Below, piece after piece: positions 50,872-60,612 of a stretch of 64,000 bases of DNA. The position numbers were made by a program, and so were the translations under genes. The number at the start of each line of letters is the position of its first letter. Within the stretch, counting starts at the first letter, position 1. The notes beneath the pieces were generated by a model, which made no database searches, was not told the origin of the DNA, and saw only the letters and a program-made list of their open reading frames with translations. Source of the stretch: Sporisorium sorghi. Taxonomy: Eukaryota > Basidiomycota > Ustilaginomycetes > Ustilaginales > Ustilaginaceae. The DNA lies in contig JALCCG010000053.1 in NCBI GenBank assembly GCA_023212695.1, positions 36,811 to 100,810 of the forward strand, read 5' to 3'.

Positions 50872-53163
50872 TTACCTCGGAGAGCACCTCGGCGGGCGCG
50901 CAGGCTCCGAACTCTCCAGCATGGCCCGAATCGTCTGGCTGCCCGCAAACACCACGCAGATAACGCCAAAGAACAGCATCGCATAGTTCAACGCCTTGGT
51001 CGCCGTCCTTGTCGCGTTCGCCTTGAGATGCAGCAGCGGCGGGTAGATGAAGCAGAGCGGCACGCACGCCACCGAGCCGATGAGCGAGACGAACTTGTCC
51101 AAATCGTTGGCGCCCGCCCACGCGGCGAGGCAGCACACGGCGACGACGAGGAAGCGGAACAAATTCTTCTCGGTCTTGACCTTCCAGTTGTACTTGCCGC
51201 TTTTCGTAAAAATACCCTTCTCGAGCACAGCGAGTGCCGGGAACAGCTGCAGCGGCGTCGAGAGCAGAATCGCGATGCTGTACAGGAACTGCATGGCTTG
51301 CACGAAGCGCGACGTCTGCGGCAGATTGGTGATCACCACCGTCTGAATGGCCGAGCCGAACGCCATGTACGACAGCGCGCCCGCCGACGCGAATAGCACC
51401 ATGACACCCATCATGACGCCCGTGAGCGCGCGCGGGAACTTCTCGGGCTCCTTCATCGACTCGGTAATCGGAATCACCAGCCCAATGCCTTCGAATGTAA
51501 ACACAGCAGTGCCGATGAACAGCGGGAAGTCCTTGCTGTTGAACATGACCACATCCGCCAACCCCTCCTTGGCCACCTTACCAATCTCGTACCAGAACAG
51601 GTACACGATGCCGAACAAAATGAAAGCGTCGGCGATCAGCGCCGTCGTCGACAGCTTGGCGATCCTGCGAATGAGCGAGAGCGGCAGGAACACCGCCATC
51701 TGGCCCAGGATGAGCACCCAGATGGGCACGAGCGTCTTGCAGTGCGTCACGGCCAGCACAAACGCCTGCATGTTTTGCGCGACAAACACCGTGTAGGCAG
51801 CGACGAAGCCAAGCTGCGAGAGCACGATCGAGGCGAGAATGGCCAGACGCATGCGCGGACCGTAGAGGATGCCACCCATGTCACCAAACGAGCCGGGGCA
51901 GTTGAGGTTGGTCTTGACGAGCAGCAGGAACGAGACGAGCGAGATGATGGCGACCGAGCAGAGGGTGACGGTGGAAAACAGCAGACCGCCGTTGTGGAAC
52001 GCCTTGCCGAGGAAGAGGATGCCCGTGCCGACAAAAGACTTGAGCAGCATCATGACAGCGTCGAGCACGGTGGCCTCACCACGGCGGCGCTCCTTGCTCG
52101 CCTTACGCATGCGAGCCTGGGTGTCGTTTCGCTGCAGACCGCGGCGTCGACGCAGCAGACCCGAGTTCTCCGTGTCGCCGTTACCTGCCGCTCGACTGGT
52201 GCCAGGGATGGCGCGTGCGTCGTCATCGTCGTCTTCATCGTCCTCATCATCGTCGTCTTCTTCCTCGAGGAACTCTCCAGCGAAATGACCGTACAAGCTG
52301 AGGAAGTCGATGAAGCTGCGCAGCGCTCTTGGAGGAGCACGCCCCTGCTGCTCGGCCTGGGTGTTGACGAAAAAGCGTCGGAATCCGCCTGGCTCCTTGA
52401 TACCCTGCACATCCAACTCAGGGTCGATAGTGGAGGTGCGAGGCATGTGGAGACTCTCGCTGCGGGTGCGTCTTGCGGAAACGCGGCGGTTCTTGTGCGC
52501 CCAACGGTAGACGTCGTCGGTGATGGCTCCACCCTGCATCTGGTGCGGACCGATGTAGCTTTCGTCAACGTCCTCGAAGACGATACCAGAGGGAGATTCT
52601 CCAGAGGCATCGGCAGAGCTACCTGCAGCAGCAGCGGGATTGGGAGTGGACGAGCCGTGGGCGTCTCCACTGGTGAAGCTCTCGTCCGTGTGCTCGGAAG
52701 AAGGGATTGAGGTGGCCGAGATCGAGTCGCGGTTGGCATCGGGGCGAACGAGGTGCCTTTCGATGATGCGTGCCTTGCGCTCGTCCGAGAAGGGCAAAGA
52801 GTCGAGGTTGTCGAGGTTGCTCGGCGTCGAGAGGCCCGAGTCGGCGTTGGGAGGAGCGAGCGAGCCGCTGTCGCGAGAGGGCGGCTCGAGCGAGATGGTC
52901 CTCTGGAAGGAGCTTGCGAAATTGGACGAGTCGTGACGCTGCTGCTGCGAAGACGAGTAGAGGTTGAGTGGTTCTGCAGAGGGAGAGCCTACGCGAGGGG
53001 GAATGTTGGGCAACGAGGGCGAGGCGTGACCCAAGCCATCGCCAAAGGCTCGAGCAGGTGATCTGATGGGCGTCGAGGTCGAAGAATCGTCTGCGGCCGG
53101 GAAGCGTGGCGAAGGGATGGCCCTGGCCTTGCCGTTGCCGTTCGAGTTGTTCGGCGTCGACAT
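50872..53163 (-). CDS. Vacuolar amino-acid transporter, Avt3/Avt4 type
   Basis: The 763-aa frame starts MSTPNNSNGNGKARAIPSPR. A long cytosolic N-terminus (about 1-360) is Ser/Pro-rich, has an acidic run of Asp/Glu (about residues 300-318), and carries the conserved segment GFRRFFVNTQAEQQGRAPP then SFIDFLSLYGHFAGE seen in fungal Avt3-like proteins. The transmembrane amino-acid transporter domain runs from about residue 363 (GEATVLDAVMMLLKSFVGTG) to the end with roughly eleven helices, including FGDMGGILYGPRMRLAILAS, FTFEGIGLVIPITESMKEPE and LFPALAVLEKGIF. Avt3/4 proteins export neutral amino acids from the vacuole. It is convergent with the peroxiredoxin gene (247 bp) and divergent from MED5. 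Secure family; substrate inferred. Confidence 0.9.
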   Translation of the reverse strand: MSTPNNSNGNGKARAIPSPRFPAADDSSTSTPIRSPARAFGDGLGHASPSLPNIPPRVGSPSAEPLNLYSSSQQQRHDSSNFASSFQRTISLEPPSRDSGSLAPPNADSGLSTPSNLDNLDSLPFSDERKARIIERHLVRPDANRDSISATSIPSSEHTDESFTSGDAHGSSTPNPAAAAGSSADASGESPSGIVFEDVDESYIGPHQMQGGAITDDVYRWAHKNRRVSARRTRSESLHMPRTSTIDPELDVQGIKEPGGFRRFFVNTQAEQQGRAPPRALRSFIDFLSLYGHFAGEFLEEEDDDDEDDEDDDDDARAIPGTSRAAGNGDTENSGLLRRRRGLQRNDTQARMRKASKERRRGEATVLDAVMMLLKSFVGTGILFLGKAFHNGGLLFSTVTLCSVAIISLVSFLLLVKTNLNCPGSFGDMGGILYGPRMRLAILASIVLSQLGFVAAYTVFVAQNMQAFVLAVTHCKTLVPIWVLILGQMAVFLPLSLIRRIAKLSTTALIADAFILFGIVYLFWYEIGKVAKEGLADVVMFNSKDFPLFIGTAVFTFEGIGLVIPITESMKEPEKFPRALTGVMMGVMVLFASAGALSYMAFGSAIQTVVITNLPQTSRFVQAMQFLYSIAILLSTPLQLFPALAVLEKGIFTKSGKYNWKVKTEKNLFRFLVVAVCCLAAWAGANDLDKFVSLIGSVACVPLCFIYPPLLHLKANATRTATKALNYAMLFFGVICVVFAGSQTIRAMLESSEPARPPRCSPR

Positions 53164-53996
53164 GGTCTCGATTGCTGCGGTGGATAGACGGTCTGAGTGT
53201 ATGATGTCGTTTGACCAATCTCGTCTCTAAAAGGAGGTGGGAAAAAGCGAGGTTGCTATGGCTGCTGAGCAGGCGTGCGGCAACAGTGACAGCAGACCGC
53301 TAGAAACGTCGAACTCAAGGCAGTGAAGCAGTGACTTGGATCAGGTTCGGAGAGCCCGAAGGATGTCGGTGACGATGAGAAAGGTGGGTCAAGTGCTTAT
53401 TGCTGCTGCTCTTTTTGTATGCAAAATGAGAGACTTTGCCTGCCTGCGGTTGCCAGTCAGCCAGAGCCAAAGCCAGAACCGTCTGCTGCAAATTGAGCTC
53501 AAACCACCTTTTGGACGAACAGCGACGCGCTGCGCTTCCCTTGCTCTCTGAGAGCGCTTTCCGCCCGCCTCTCGCACCGACACATCCGAAAATGCGAATC
53601 CTCTTCAGCCTGCCGAAAATGACAAAAGGGAGGAATCGAGGCTTTGGATTTGAAATGGCTTTTTTGTCGCAAGGGACGCAAGCAACGAACGGCCGCTGCA
53701 GCTCTTCCTCGTGACCTTTTGAGGCTTGCTTTTTTTTTTTTTTTTTTTGAGTTGGAACTGTCGGTGGCAGAAGCGTAACATCTTCAAAATTCCACCCGCA
53801 TCTGGCAGGCAATTCGCCGATGCAGCTGAGATCGACGATTGACCTTCGCTCGGACCCTGGAAGTTGCATTCTTCTAGCCTTCATCATCATCATCATCATC
53901 ATCACCTTCTCGTCAACTGCAAGCCGCATACAACTCGAAATGACCTCGTGAACGCCGAAGGAGCTCCAACCTGAGCATATCTCTGTCACATCCACC
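53164..53996. other. Divergent promoter region AVT/MED5 with T19 tract
   Basis: About 0.8 kb with a T19 tract (53730-53748) and CATCAT repeats (about 53882-53904). No gene was seen. Confidence 0.5.
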
Positions 53997-56900
53997 ATGC
54001 CCGAAGACGAAGCACAGCAGCTCCTACACAAGCTGCTCCTCCAGGCGCTTGCTCGACGTTTGCCACAATCCAAGTGGCTTTCTTTGCTCCATCACTTGGT
54101 GCGACGCATCGACGCTGCTCACGAGCATGTTATCGAGGATGAAGACGCACCATCACTCGCAAGCTCGCATGCTGCCGGCTGCCTCGTCAGACACATCCTG
54201 TCGCAGTCCTTCATCGATCCATTGCTCATCGAGTACCTCCAAGCACTCCTCTACGGCAGCGCGAATCGTTCTGGCATCACACCCGACCAAGGTCCCGTCA
54301 CGGATGTCATCGCTGTCACTCTTCATTTGCTTGCCAACGTTCAGGCTGCGACCTCCAACGTCCCGGCTATCGAGACCGTCTCATCGGTCATCGGTCAAGG
54401 GCTGCTCATGACCTTTCAGGCGCCCGTCCCCTTTCGCGTCTCCAGCCCGTCCTTCCTCAATCTGCTACAGCATCTTTTCGTATCATCTTCCCAAGAATAT
54501 TCCAGTTTGCCACCTCTCTCATCAGAGGAGAGCCGATCCCAGACCAAAGACGGCACAAGTGCGCCGGCAGCGATGGCCTTCGTCGTGGCCAACCTCCGCC
54601 TCCTCGCTCTCGCTGCCGACCCCGCCATCGCTTCTCCGCAAAACCTGCTCGCTCCCCGCGTTTCCATCACCGTCCTCATAAATGTCGGACAAGCACTGCT
54701 CGCACACGCCATCCACAAGCTTTCCGCCGCTCAGACGACAAAGGACCACAGACTCAAGCCCGATGATGCTCTCCTTCGCCAAACCAGGTCCATGGCAAAG
54801 ACGTGCGTCGCCGAGATCGAAGCGGTGCTCCAGTCCATGAATCCAGCGTGGAAAGACGAGATTGCGCTCTTGCGTTCTCTCACCAGTCAAATCGGCGTCA
54901 TCGACCAGATCAGCCAGACACTTGCAGAGGCGACGACGTCCAAGCTCTCGACGCGCACACCCAAGAGGAAGGCCGAGACATTGCAGGATGCACAGCACAG
55001 AGCGACGTGGGATCACTTTCTCGATGTTTCGACTGTGGCCGCAGCCGAGAAGCCATCGGTGCAGCCTGAAATGGCGTTTCTCATCCACCTGCTCGTCGAT
55101 CAGCACACTGCTTGGGACACCAAACTCGATGCTGTCAAGACACTCTTTCTCGCCAGGCGAAATGCAGCTGCGCCATCGTTGACACTCGAGAAATCGCTCA
55201 CGGCGTTCTACTTTGAACTGCTCGTCGCTGCCATCGACGCATGTGCGACAGTGGTCGAGTCGCCTCCAGCGTTCAAGGGCGCCCAAGTCTATGTGGCGAT
55301 TTGGAGAAACGCGCTGTGCGGCATGATCCCTGAGCTTGTGCTTCAGCTCGAACAGTGGCTCGATGATCGCCAAGACCTGCCGCTGCGGGGACAGAGGCTG
55401 GAAGCGCCGCATGTTCGACTCGAGGCTGCACTCCGAGCTGCCTTGCTCGTCATGGCGAATCGACTCGACACGTGCGAGAGCGCCACTGGTCCGTCGCATG
55501 CGCAAACCGGTGCTTCAGCAGCAGCAGGAGGCAGCGAAGAGGCTGCAGCCGTCAACGCGAGCATGATGACCGGCGTGCTAGGCCTCGACACCCCACCTCT
55601 GCAGCCAATAAAAGCCTGGCTACTACGCGCGTGCATCGAGCACTCCCTAGCCCGCCCCGAAGCCATCGCCGACGAGTTCCCCGACGGCCACAAGCTCGCG
55701 TCCGAGGTGCAGAGCCTCACGCAATCCCTCCGCATGGACGCCCAGCTCGAAGGCCTCGCCCTGCACACGCTCTTCGAAACACGCATCTCGACCGACGACC
55801 CGCTCGAGCTCCTCCACCGCGTCGCCTCGGATCCGGGCACGCATTACATCTTTGCGCGCCAGCTCGTGGTACAGATGCACGCGTGGCTCGAGCAGCACGA
55901 CCTCGAGAGCATCGCGCGCTGGTGCAAGGCATTGGGCGAGGATGCGTGTCAAGGTGGCGCCGTGTTGGATACGTTGATGGTTTATGTTGATCCGGTGCAG
56001 TTGGTGGATCCGCTGGCGAGTGTGTTGGATCACCAGGATGTCGGGCAGACGAGCGACGAGCCGTGGACCTTGTCGAATATTCTGCTGTTTGTGCAGCTGC
56101 TGTGCTTTCGGTATTCGGTTGTGCCGGGTCGTATCTCGCGTTTCGTTGTGGCGGAGCACGAGGTGGACACGATGGCCGCGTCTTCTGTGCAGCAGCAGGA
56201 CGTGGACCGATCCAGCCCGCCGTTCCTCGCAACGCACCTAGCGTCATCGTCGGTATGCCACCCGCTCTCTGCACTCTCCGAAGACGAACGCGCCCTGGTC
56301 GGACGCTGGATCCACGCGCTCTTCGGCAACGAAGGCATCTCAGACGACCTCATCCAAGCCTCACCCCCGACCACACTGCTGCGTCTCTCGCCCCTCCTCT
56401 TCTCGCAAAGCGTCGCGGCGTGCCAGTACGGCGTGATCGACCTCGAGACGCTCCGCGGCGGGCTGAGCTACTTCCTCCAGGACCTGCTGTCTTTCGCTCT
56501 GCCCGGTGCGCTCGTCTGGCTGCTGTCCGAGATCGTGCGTACACCGCTGCAGCCGATTCTGGATTTTCTGGCGGAAAGCGGCCTGCAGGCGTCCGTGGTC
56601 GATGTGCCCTCGAGCGACGGGACGCTGGCGAACGGGCTGCCGCGGAACGCCAACTCGCGCACGGTGTATCTGGAGGTGCTCGCGCTGCTGGTGGATACGG
56701 ACGCGTGTCCCGCTGTGGTAAGGGAGCTCATCGCACCGGCGTTCGCAGCGTTCGTGGCGGCGGTGGAGTCGGATGCTGCTGCTCTTGGGGGAGTGGCACA
56801 GCTCGCTGCGGGGTGCGAGACGTTCAATTTGCCGTCGCTCAAGGCGCGCATGGAGGGTGCGGGCGTCACGGCGGAGCGCCTCAGTAGCAGCGGTGCGGGG

Positions 56901-57686
56901 TGGCTCCGGACGCTGGCGATGCAGCAGCTGGCGTCCAAGGCGGACTCCGGGCTCGCACACGTTCTGTCGACGCGACCGTGCGCGGAGATCGTGGACTGGG
57001 TCGTCCGCGCGCTCGGGAGGGGCGAGTGCGCACACAGCGGTGCGGAGCAGAAGGCGCTCGCGGCGTGGCTGTGTCTCGTTGCGCCGAGCAGCGCAGATGT
57101 TTCGCCCGTGCTGCAGTTTGTGCAGCGACTGGAGCTCGGAGGAGGGGCGGTGGAGGACGTCGAGGCGGTGGTGCGCGTGGTGGGGCTGGTGCTGGGATTG
57201 GTGCGCGCGGGCGAGGTGGTGCGATTGGGTACGGTCGATGACGACGACGGCGCGGCTGGACTGTTAGCGCTCGTCGAAGGCCGCGATGTCGAGCCTGAAG
57301 CGGCGGGCGCGAAGCCTGCTCCCGCAACGACGGAGGGAGGGGACCTGTTCGACGACGAACCGTCCACTCCGCCGCTGCCTTCAGCCCTTAACACCGCAGC
57401 CCCCTCTCACACTCTCACTGCCGATGCTGCGGGCACAGCGGGCTCGATCTCAGCAGCACACCTGCTCACGCGTCGACACTTCGCACCCACGTCGCGGCAG
57501 ATCTGCGATGTGATTGCGCTGAAGCTGGTGCGGCTCAAGAACGGGCGCAGGAAGGTTACAGGCAGGGCGGAGTGGTGGGATGCCCTGCTGGGTGCGGTTG
57601 CGGATCACTTGGAGGGGCCTGCGGATGAAGCGGAGGGCTGGAGTGGGAAGGGAGGGTTGAGTGGGTGGGTGGCGCTGTTGCAGTAA
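53997..57686 (+). CDS. MED5: Mediator complex subunit 5-like (Med5/Nut1) protein
   Basis: Med5 is a tail-module subunit of Mediator, which bridges activators and RNA polymerase II. The single-exon 1229-aa protein starts at an ATG in strong context (CCACCATGC): MPEDEAQQLLHKLLLQALAR. It is helical throughout, with no zinc, membrane or catalytic motifs. Segments matching the fungal Med5 pattern are FKGAQVYVAIWRNALCGMIP (about residue 425), SNILLFVQLLCFRYSV (about 690), and the stretch LLRLSPLLFSQSVAACQYGV then DLETLRGGLSYFLQDLLSFA (about 795-835). The C-terminal ~100 residues include LFDDEPSTPPLP and SAAHLLTRRHFAPTSRQICD. The middle shows a few low-complexity inserts. The assignment rests on pattern memory of a poorly conserved family, so it is moderate; a different large helical scaffold is possible. 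Convergent with the DNAJC11-like gene (204 bp). Confidence 0.65.
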   Translation: MPEDEAQQLLHKLLLQALARRLPQSKWLSLLHHLVRRIDAAHEHVIEDEDAPSLASSHAAGCLVRHILSQSFIDPLLIEYLQALLYGSANRSGITPDQGPVTDVIAVTLHLLANVQAATSNVPAIETVSSVIGQGLLMTFQAPVPFRVSSPSFLNLLQHLFVSSSQEYSSLPPLSSEESRSQTKDGTSAPAAMAFVVANLRLLALAADPAIASPQNLLAPRVSITVLINVGQALLAHAIHKLSAAQTTKDHRLKPDDALLRQTRSMAKTCVAEIEAVLQSMNPAWKDEIALLRSLTSQIGVIDQISQTLAEATTSKLSTRTPKRKAETLQDAQHRATWDHFLDVSTVAAAEKPSVQPEMAFLIHLLVDQHTAWDTKLDAVKTLFLARRNAAAPSLTLEKSLTAFYFELLVAAIDACATVVESPPAFKGAQVYVAIWRNALCGMIPELVLQLEQWLDDRQDLPLRGQRLEAPHVRLEAALRAALLVMANRLDTCESATGPSHAQTGASAAAGGSEEAAAVNASMMTGVLGLDTPPLQPIKAWLLRACIEHSLARPEAIADEFPDGHKLASEVQSLTQSLRMDAQLEGLALHTLFETRISTDDPLELLHRVASDPGTHYIFARQLVVQMHAWLEQHDLESIARWCKALGEDACQGGAVLDTLMVYVDPVQLVDPLASVLDHQDVGQTSDEPWTLSNILLFVQLLCFRYSVVPGRISRFVVAEHEVDTMAASSVQQQDVDRSSPPFLATHLASSSVCHPLSALSEDERALVGRWIHALFGNEGISDDLIQASPPTTLLRLSPLLFSQSVAACQYGVIDLETLRGGLSYFLQDLLSFALPGALVWLLSEIVRTPLQPILDFLAESGLQASVVDVPSSDGTLANGLPRNANSRTVYLEVLALLVDTDACPAVVRELIAPAFAAFVAAVESDAAALGGVAQLAAGCETFNLPSLKARMEGAGVTAERLSSSGAGWLRTLAMQQLASKADSGLAHVLSTRPCAEIVDWVVRALGRGECAHSGAEQKALAAWLCLVAPSSADVSPVLQFVQRLELGGGAVEDVEAVVRVVGLVLGLVRAGEVVRLGTVDDDDGAAGLLALVEGRDVEPEAAGAKPAPATTEGGDLFDDEPSTPPLPSALNTAAPSHTLTADAAGTAGSISAAHLLTRRHFAPTSRQICDVIALKLVRLKNGRRKVTGRAEWWDALLGAVADHLEGPADEAEGWSGKGGLSGWVALLQ

Positions 57687-57890
57687 TGTTGCTTTTCATG
57701 AGGGACGCAATCGGCTGTGCGCAATTGCGTTTGAAAAAACACTCATCCATCTCCGTCGTAGCAATGTCGCTCTCAGCCAAAGCAACCTCACCATCTCCCC
57801 GACAATCAAATCACGCTGGCCTCACCCACACGTCTCCATTGCGTCCAGTGAAGTGTGACATTTCCGAGTGGTGCAGCGACCTCCCCAACC

Positions 57891-60200
57891 TCACCCAACC
57901 TGATGAATGCGCATAGGCAGCGCCAGCTCGTCCCCATCCTTGACCTCAACATGGTGCAACGCGCCCCTGAAACTATACACCACACTCAGATGCTTCTTCT
58001 CGCCCATGACGGGGTCGTGGAAGCCGAGCAGGTTGGCCTTGCTCCTTCCACCGCCGGGGACGATGAGCTGTCCGCGCGTGATCAGGGCTTGGAGCGGGAT
58101 CTGTACGTCCCACACGGGCGCGTCGACTGCGTCCTCGTCGTCGTTACTGGGAGAAGGATGTGCGATGCTGTCCCAGACGCGCTGTGCCTCGGCCTCGAGC
58201 TGTTCTGGCGTTGTTCGAGCGGCGAGCAGTGCGCACGCCGGCAAGTCGCCTTTCCGTCCGTACCACGCATGCAGAATAACCAGCCCCGAGCGCTGCATCT
58301 CCGCCCGTGCCCTCTTCACCGCCTGGTCCCGCAGCACCTCCCTCGCCTCGAGCGCCGCCTGCCTCCGCTCCGCGATCACCTCGCCATTCGCGCGCCGCAG
58401 CTCGCCCAGCCTATCCCGCAACCGCCTCTGCTTGCGCGGCTCGAGCCAGCCCCAGTGCAGCGCGCTGTACGCCGCCGCCGGTACGACTGTGAACAGCACC
58501 ACCAGATCCGCCCTATATTCGGGACTCAGCAGGATGGGCAGCATGATCTTCTGCCCCAAGCGGTTCACTTTCACCCGCAGCGTGACGCCGCCGACGGGGA
58601 GGGCGCAGTTGAGCCCCAGCGAGAGGCGAACGTTTTCCGTCAGGCGGCGCTCGGCGGATGTGAACGCACTGATGCCGGAGCCGGTGCCGATGTTGAGGCC
58701 GGTGCGCAGTTTGACGCCAAGGAGTTTTAGTGCGTAGTCGAGCGAAATGTTCTGGTCGGCGGGAGAGACGCTGGTTTGTGCCGTCCAGCCGCGCCCCTCG
58801 TCGAGCTGTTTCGTTAGGCCGACTGCCACCGCCCCGGGCTCACGACGCACCATTTGGCCACCGACATCACTCCCCCAGCCCAGCACACTGTACGTGCCGG
58901 ACCGCACACTCGTGAACCCCGTCAGCGTGGATTTGCTAGACAATCGCTGCCCGTACGTCACGTTGAGCGTCGGCGGCATCAGCACTGTCTGCAGCGTACC
59001 CTGCCACGTGACGAACGAATTCGCATCCCACGTATACTGCCCTTTCGTCGTCACGATCTGCGGGCGCAGGAACGAGAGCGTGAGTTCGGTGAATAAGCGA
59101 GGGGACCAGTGCGTCTTGAGCGTGCCAACGAGGTTGCCGCCGCCGAGGCCGCTGCGGCTGACCATCTGGCCAGAGAACGTGGCGGAGGTTTGCGGGGTGA
59201 GTTGGGTTTCGAAGCCGTGTTTGCCGATGAGCTGCGTGCATGTTATGCGGGCGAGGCGGTCGGATAGCGTGGCAGAAGGGCGGGAGAAGGAAGGTGTGGG
59301 GGCAATCATCCCGCCTGGCACCGCTGCTGGAGCACCGTCTTGAGTTTGAGCTCCTGCTGGTGGTCTCTGCTGCGGTTGTGGCCGCCTCGCCAGCCACGCC
59401 TTAGGCGCAAACAGAGCCGACGCATCGACATGCGCCGTAAAGTCGCCTTTACTCTTGACGAGCGCCTCGGCGTCCGCCGCCTGCCTCCTGCGCTTCTCGC
59501 GCTCGAACTCAGCCTGCATCTCCTGCACGTTCCTGCCCCTCACCGCGACCGCCCACGTCGACTTCAACCCCTCCTCGCCAAAGTAATCGTAGATCGCGCG
59601 CTTTTCTGCGTCGGAGAGAATTTCGTACGCGCGCTGCACCTCGCGAAAGCGCGGCTCTGCAGCTGCTTTGCGCGAAGGATCGGCGTGCTTGTCCGGGTGC
59701 AAGACTACGGCCAGCGCGCGGTAGGCGTCCTTGATCGCGTCCGGGGAGGCGGACGTGGGCACGTTGAGCACGGCGTACAGGTACTCTTTGTCTGTTGCCC
59801 CGGTGGAGGTAGTGGACGGGTCGTGCGCGTCGCGGAACGGCCGCCCGCCGAACAGCGGCTCGTCGTCGCCGCCCTCGCGTGGGAAACTTCCCTGTGTACC
59901 CGCAGAGGGAGATTGCGCGTACGTGTCCGAGGCGCTGCTGTTGCGCGCGTATGACGAAGGGGGCGGGGTTGGTCTGTTGGGACCGCTGGAGGAGGCAGAG
60001 GTATGGCTGCTCGATGAAGAGGCCGATGATGCTGTTGACGATGATGACGAAGAGGAGGAGGCGGCGCCGCTGGCATTGGACCCGGCCGAAGCCGGACGGG
60101 AAGAAGCACGGGCGCCACCCGGCCCAGCAGGTCGGTAGGGTGCATAAGGGTCGTCGTCGTCGTCGATCTCCTCGACGGTCGCTCTTGCTGGAGGCGGCAT
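57891..60200 (-). CDS. DNAJC11-like J-domain protein (mitochondrial outer-membrane/MICOS-associated family)
   Basis: The 769-aa frame starts MPPPARATVEEIDDDDDPYA. A Ser-rich disordered N-terminus leads to a J domain at about residues 135-205: EYLYAVLNVPTSASPDAIKD, then YRALAVVLHPDKHADPS with the HPD triad, and AYEILSDAEKRAIYDYFGEE. The middle (LSDRLARITCTQLIGKHGFE to GLNIGTGSGISAF) is a beta-rich region resembling the porin-like part of DNAJC11. The C-terminal DUF3395-type domain starts near residue 565: RADLVVLFTVVPAAAYSALH, EPRKQRRLRDRLGELRRANG, SGLVILHAWYGRK. Human DNAJC11 is linked to the MICOS/MIB cristae complex. There is no N-terminal signal. The same-strand neighbour is the guanine deaminase gene. 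Family call is strong; localisation is inferred. Confidence 0.88.
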   Translation of the reverse strand: MPPPARATVEEIDDDDDPYAPYRPAGPGGARASSRPASAGSNASGAASSSSSSSSTASSASSSSSHTSASSSGPNRPTPPPSSYARNSSASDTYAQSPSAGTQGSFPREGGDDEPLFGGRPFRDAHDPSTTSTGATDKEYLYAVLNVPTSASPDAIKDAYRALAVVLHPDKHADPSRKAAAEPRFREVQRAYEILSDAEKRAIYDYFGEEGLKSTWAVAVRGRNVQEMQAEFEREKRRRQAADAEALVKSKGDFTAHVDASALFAPKAWLARRPQPQQRPPAGAQTQDGAPAAVPGGMIAPTPSFSRPSATLSDRLARITCTQLIGKHGFETQLTPQTSATFSGQMVSRSGLGGGNLVGTLKTHWSPRLFTELTLSFLRPQIVTTKGQYTWDANSFVTWQGTLQTVLMPPTLNVTYGQRLSSKSTLTGFTSVRSGTYSVLGWGSDVGGQMVRREPGAVAVGLTKQLDEGRGWTAQTSVSPADQNISLDYALKLLGVKLRTGLNIGTGSGISAFTSAERRLTENVRLSLGLNCALPVGGVTLRVKVNRLGQKIMLPILLSPEYRADLVVLFTVVPAAAYSALHWGWLEPRKQRRLRDRLGELRRANGEVIAERRQAALEAREVLRDQAVKRARAEMQRSGLVILHAWYGRKGDLPACALLAARTTPEQLEAEAQRVWDSIAHPSPSNDDEDAVDAPVWDVQIPLQALITRGQLIVPGGGRSKANLLGFHDPVMGEKKHLSVVYSFRGALHHVEVKDGDELALPMRIHQVG

Positions 60201-60612
60201 GTTGAGTGTAGAACCCTAGATGGAAGATGCGTGTGTGGTGGGCGAGAAGAAAGGTGTTGGCCGTTGCTGGAAAGCAAAGCCCCACTTGATGAACGGCCAT
60301 CAACGTGGAGGACGAGCTTGTGTAAAAAAGCAATTTGTCGAAAGAAAAAAAAAAAAAAAAAAGGCCGTGCGTGCGCGATACGTCCACGCTTAGCTCAGTC
60401 CGCCGTCGGATCCTTTCACGCCATCAAAGCTCGAACCAACTCTGCTCGAAGCTCTGTTCACAACCCCATCACGCCTCAGCACACTCTGAGCTGCTCAGCG
60501 GTCAAATTGAGAAGAGATCATAGCCCGCTCATCCCACTCGAACACAGAATGCAAAAACAAATGATACACATCTATCAACACACCGTAACTAGCTACACGC
60601 TCTCGCACAAGA
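60201..60612. other. Intergenic region DNAJC11-like - guanine deaminase
   Basis: About 0.4 kb between two minus-strand genes, with an A18 tract (60345-60362). It holds the guanine deaminase 3' end and the DNAJC11-like promoter. No gene was seen. Confidence 0.45.

Noticed and set aside
60385..60450. Possible tRNA (TTAGCTCAGTCC, then GCTCGAACC)
   Set aside because: The A-box resemblance is partial, the B-box-like element is in the opposite orientation, and no cloverleaf stems could be formed.
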